NCBI GenBank assembly: GCA_019188255.1
Contig: JAETXT010000006.1
Coordinates: 4,464,001-4,528,000, forward strand
Direction of reading: 5' to 3'
Origin: Verticillium longisporum
Lineage: Eukaryota; Ascomycota; Sordariomycetes; Glomerellales; Plectosphaerellaceae
Length of the DNA stretch: 64,000 bases
In this document: positions 60,401 through 64,000 of the stretch, piece by piece
Layout of the letters: the number at the start of each line of letters is the position of its first letter
Numbering within the stretch: the stretch's first letter is position 1
The notes under the pieces: model-generated
Seen by the model: only the letters and a program-made list of their open reading frames with translations
The model's database searches: none
Told to the model about the DNA's origin: nothing
Made by a program: the position numbers and the translations under genes

Positions 60401-60526
60401 GAGGCGCCTCAAGGGCCGCCGCCGCCGCCGCCACCGCCGAGCAACGAGGTCAACATTACGAACTTTATGGTCGATGCCAACAGCGACTGGCTGTTCAAGC
60501 AAGAGGGTGGCAAGTACATGTCTTGA
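57410..60526 (+). CDS. Zn2Cys6 transcription factor with fungal_trans domain
   Basis: Three exons: 57410-57627, a 25-nt micro-exon 58068-58092, and 58196-60526, total 2574 nt (857 residues). The N-terminus is polar, with HHHH and Asp/Asn-rich stretches, then GKRKRPISVS. The zinc cluster CELCKQRK|VKCD...CGWC...C fits C-x2-C-x6-C-x6-C-x2-C-x6-C, and its first two cysteines come from the micro-exon. A basic linker and a coiled coil (GRELEQRLDKLEEVLRAHAE) follow, then a Gln/Pro-rich stretch and a fungal_trans region (RRRLFWMIYLLDRYATIATA). A poly-Pro tract lies near the C-terminus. It is a nuclear DNA-binding regulator. Its targets are unknown, and the divergent rhamnonate dehydratase is a candidate by position only. 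Confidence 0.88.
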
Positions 60527-61313
60527 TTGGTCATTGATCTTGGTCATGCGATTCTGTGACCACTTGTGTGATTGATTCCGGAGTTTGAGGCGCGACAGCG
60601 GGAAGGCTTGGGCTGGCTGTGTACATTGGATGAATGGTCACAGACGCAACGCAGTGGGGGAGAGAATGAATGGATGGATGTGCTGGGCTCAGCTGGGAGG
60701 GCAAGGAACACAAAAGGCCTTCTGGCCAAAAGAGGCCGGGGAGGCCATATGATACCTACTTGTTGTTACTGATGTCAAATGATAATGCGCTGGCGGGGAT
60801 GAGGATAATACATGTACGATGGTTCAGTGTTGACTTCATGGTCGAAATTCAGTGTCCAGAGCGAGCGCCCGTTCTACTCTCTACACGCTAGCGTCATGTG
60901 TTGAAAGAAAATAACGTTTTGGCTTGGAGGCGGCTCCGTCGTCGGTCTCTGTCGTTCGTGTTCCAGACCTGACGTCTGGGGAAGCCCGACTGGCCATAGC
61001 CGCCGCTAGGTCATGGGTAAGGCGAATCTTCAAGGCCACGCGGGGAGGCTGCGGTGGGAGGCTGCGGCTGATGAAGCTATTGGAAGTCTAGATGGAGGAA
61101 CTGGGACGTCACGTCGTGTACGAAACGCGATTAAAGGGATTGATAAAGGGGCAGGTCCTCATAATGCGAAGATACCAACGTCCCATACACTGCGATTACA
61201 TGTCCTCGTCGCCGTTTATTCATCATAGCTCGTAGTCGAATGCACGCGACACCACCACCGGCCCCCCTCGAATACCTGACAGATCCACCCGTCCAACACG
61301 GCCTACCACACAA
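60527..61313. other. Intergenic
   Basis: 3' flank of the regulator and promoter side of the GH114 gene. No gene is recognised. Confidence 0.5.
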
Positions 61314-62362
61314 ATGGACCTCTGCAGCGCCTTCTCCTTCGCGGCATCCTCCCCGGCCGCGAGCGCCGCCGCCCTCGCAACCTTCAACGCCTGCGTCGCC
61401 CGCCACAGGCAGCACCCCGCCAACGAGACGCCCTGGCGGCCCGCGGCCGGGACGACGTGGCAGATCCTCCTCGACGCGCCCCTGGCCATCGATCCGCAGG
61501 CCCCGGCCATGACGCCCGACGTCGAGGTCTACGACGTCGACCTGTTTGAGAACCCGGCGTCCACGTTCGCGGCGCTGCGGGCGCTCGGCAAGAGGGTCGT
61601 CTGCTACTTTAGCGCCGGGTCGTACGAGGACGGCAGACCCGATTCGGGGGATTTCGATACGGGCAAGGGGGGCGATCTTGGGAGCGAGCTCGAGGGGTGG
61701 CCGGGCGAGTACTGGCTTGACACGAACAGCGAGGCGGTCAGGGGGGTCATGAGGCGGCGGATCGAGCTGGCGAGGGAGAAGGGGTGTGATGGGGTTGACC
61801 CGGATAATGTGGATGGGTTTGTATGTGCCTTCTCCCCATGCGCTTGTTTGTTTCTGGCCTGATGCGTCCAGCCTCGTCATCGGCTGTCTTGCGATCTGAA
61901 CTTTGCGTGGCAGAGGATGACCACACGAACAAGTCCGTCCACTAACCTGTCCAGACAAACCGCAACGGGCTCGGCCTGACGGCAGCCGACTCGATCGACT
62001 ACATCACCTTCCTCGCGTTCGAAGCACGCAGGCACAGACTGGCCATGGGGCTCAAGAACGGCGGCAGCATCATCAAAAATGTGCTCCCCATCATCGACTT
62101 TTCCGTCAACGAGGAGTGCGCCGCGTACGGCGAGTGTGACCTGTACAAGGCCGTCACGGACGCTGGCAAGCCCGTGTTCCACATCGAGTACCCGGACATG
62201 ACGAAGAACGGGGTGAAAGACAAGGATGCGCGGCGACGGGCCTGCAAGGCGAAGGGCGCGGGCCAGTTCAGCACCGTCATGAAAGGGCTAGATCTGGATG
62301 GGTGGGTTCAGTATTGCGATGGATATGAATACAAGACCAAAGAGGACAAGGACAAGACGTGA
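61314..62362 (+). CDS. GH114 family glycosidase (endo-alpha-1,4-polygalactosaminidase type)
   Basis: Two exons, 61314-61820 and 61955-62362, joined as DNVDGF|TNRNGLGLT, total 304 residues. The fold is a TIM barrel. Family sequences include WQILLD, VEVYDVDLFEN, KRVVCYFSAGSYEDGRPDSG, GCDGVDPDNVDGF, NGGSI and VFHIEYPD, with the acidic residues placed as in GH114. Known members cut polygalactosamine-containing surface polymers such as galactosaminogalactan. Most are secreted, but the N-terminus read here (MDLCSAFSFAASSPAASAAA) is a poor signal peptide, so an upstream first exon may be missing. The C-terminus is Lys/Asp-rich. Confidence 0.8.
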
Positions 62363-62552
62363 TGTCGAAGCCGGCGATGCTCAGCCACCTACATCTCGCT
62401 CAGCAGGCGAATAGACTGCAGGATGAAAACTTGCAACTTGATCGCGTCTCGCTCGGAACGTGGGTATTCAATTCGAAAGATGGATGCTCGCTAAATGACA
62501 GATGACTCTTTTTTTCCTCCTCTGCGTGTCGCTCATAAAGCATTCACGCTGC

Positions 62553-63167
62553 TCATCCGCAGCATCCAGTGGGCTCCTCGACGCCCTTGGCCTGTTGTGT
62601 GGCGGCCCCATTTTCCACCTTGTAGACGAGCCAGTCGCAGAGGAACTTGCCGAGGCCGGCACCGAGCAGGATGGAGATGATGATGTAGCCATTGTAGTAC
62701 ATGGCGAGCAACATGATGATGTAGGCCAGACCGAAGAAGGTCGTGTGCAGCACGGCACGGATGAGCTGTTCGACGGGCGAGGCGCGGAAGATGAGCGGCG
62801 CGCTGGGACGGGCGACGGCGCCGGTGTCGTTGCAGCATGAGGGCTCAACAGCGGCGGCGACAGCCATCTGGGCCGCGCGCGCGTGGAACTGATGCAGAAG
62901 CAGGGCATCGTACTCCTTGCCGAGGCGGCGGACGAACTCGAGGGTCACGGTGAGGAGGGCGACGCCAATACAGCTGGCGGCGAAGGCGCCGTTGCTGCGG
63001 ACGTGCCAGGACTCGGCGAGGAAGCAAGAGTCAATGGTGTACCAGTTCCAAAGCATCTGGTGGTTTGGTGGTCAGCGAGCGAGCGAGGGACATGCAAGAC
63101 GAGGGGCAGCTGGACATACGGAGACTTTGCAGTCGGCGGTCGCGCCGTGGCCGCTGCTGTGCGACAT
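62553..63167 (-). CDS. Ctr-family copper transporter
   Basis: Two exons, 63167-63120 and 63056-62553, total 552 nt (183 residues). The N-terminus is short and His-rich (MSHSSGHGATADCKVS). WNWYTIDSCFLAESWHV precedes the first transmembrane helix. The second helix carries the M-x3-M motif (MLLAM) and the third the GAGLG motif that packs the trimer pore. The C-terminus ends in GCCG, a likely metal-handling Cys pair. The family imports Cu(I) at the plasma membrane or releases it from the vacuole. The lack of an N-terminal Met-rich tract favours a low-affinity or vacuolar role, by inference. Confidence 0.87.
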
Positions 63168-64000
63168 GGCGGCAGATGTGTGTGAAGGTGCTCTACGTGG
63201 GGTGAGGATCGGGATGAAGATCAGGTGATGAAGGATGACCAGTCGAAAGGAATCCGTCAAAAGGAATCAGTCAAAAGCAGTGCTGCAGCTTGCAACTTGA
63301 AGAGGACAGGAAGAAGTCAAGTTGTGGATTGCGAGAGTCGCAAAGCAGCTGCTCTCAGAGCCGAGCCTGCCCAACATTGCTGGCGTGTCGGGGTAGATAA
63401 GATGTGGCAGGGGCTACGGAGGTTGCCCACTGCCGCCAATGTTTGCCCTTGCGCCCCCCTCCTTCCCACCTTCCCTATGTCGGGCAATGGTGGGGTAGTA
63501 GGAGAGCTCTAACCCGGATGGTGTACAGGCATTGAAAGCGCGGCATTGGGTGTGCAGGTTTTCCAAGAGGGCCTGGGTTCATGGCGTTGCGCAAGTTTAG
63601 CAGGGGCAAGAGGGAGGGGGGCCACGATGTTTGAGCTTATTGGAGTCGTGGCGACTTTGAGACCCTGGGACAAAGATCAAATCCCTGGGCCGTCTTGGGG
63701 CGGGCTGGTCTTGCGGGAGATCTGATGTGCTTTGGTACTAGGAAATGGGAGAAGGACGGGGCTAAGCAGCTACGGTCCGCTGCTGGTTGGTCAGAAATTG
63801 CTCGCTCCGATGAACGGCCCCGGTGGATCGGATCCGCACGCAGCGCCCCCGGGTCGAAGAAGCACCGTGGTTCGGTCAGTCGCTGTTTCCAGATGCAAGG
63901 TGTGGCGCCATAGCGGCCCCACTAACTTGCTCAATCGTGCTCAGTCGCCCGGGCGGTCACAGCTGGCGGCGACTGCCTTGAAGCAATATTGACCAGGAAA
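63168..64000. other. Upstream of the copper transporter, to window end
   Basis: Promoter side of the Ctr gene. No gene or RNA is recognised up to the end of the window. Confidence 0.5.

Noticed and set aside
61131..61958. 275-codon minus-strand frame
   Set aside because: Antisense shadow of GH114 exon 1.
1..64000. Programmed frameshifting as the cause of the broken frames
   Set aside because: Nine sites in seven unrelated genes, nearly all in the same direction in plain homopolymers and without a shared slippery heptamer or downstream structure, fit sequencing error better.
1..64000. Transposons, CRISPR arrays or a biosynthetic gene cluster
   Set aside because: No transposase, reverse transcriptase, terminal repeats, spaced direct repeats or NRPS/PKS/terpene core genes were seen.

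Overview
The window is nuclear DNA from a filamentous ascomycete (Pezizomycotina, most likely Sordariomycetes). Genes carry short GT-AG introns with CTAAC-like branch sites. Other fungal markers are a CFEM protein, a Zn2Cys6 regulator, a GH114 enzyme, a fungal Som1 and dispersed tRNA genes, one of them with an intron. No bacterial, viral or transposon gene was recognised.

Layout. 0-28 kb is housekeeping and rich in translation genes: RACK1/Cpc2 (-) with a U24-like snoRNA in an intron, TAF8 (-), tRNA-Tyr, a long isochorismatase/AlkB/GST-like fusion protein (+), mitochondrial serine hydroxymethyltransferase (-), ribosomal protein eL19 (-), GCN1 (-) and a DExH RNA helicase of the YLR419W/DHX29/DHX57 type (+). 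28-44 kb holds the splicing factor Prp24/SART3 (-), a CFEM membrane protein (+), three nuclear genes for mitochondrial proteins (uL22m, cytochrome c oxidase subunit 7A, Som1), an XRCC2-like protein (+) starting 12 bp from Som1 in the opposite direction, and a HAD-IIA hydrolase (-). 44-50.5 kb is gene-poor and holds only tRNA-Cys. 50.5-63 kb is metabolic: L-rhamnose-1-dehydrogenase (-), L-rhamnonate dehydratase (-), a Zn2Cys6 regulator (+), a GH114 glycosidase (+) and a Ctr copper transporter (-).

Working together. The two rhamnose enzymes catalyse non-adjacent steps (1 and 3) of the non-phosphorylative L-rhamnose route. The lactonase and aldolase are not in the window, and the neighbouring regulator is only a positional candidate for controlling them. 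RACK1, eL19, GCN1 and the DHX29-like helicase all act on ribosomes, and RACK1/Cpc2 and GCN1 both belong to general amino-acid control.

Major caution. Seven of the conserved genes (RACK1 twice, GCN1, helicase, Prp24 twice, Som1, HAD hydrolase, rhamnonate dehydratase) are broken by single-base length changes, nearly all a missing base in a C/G or A/T run. In each case one base per site restores a full-length product and makes the exon sum divisible by three. This looks like homopolymer sequencing error, not gene decay. Exon coordinates below are for the sequence as given.
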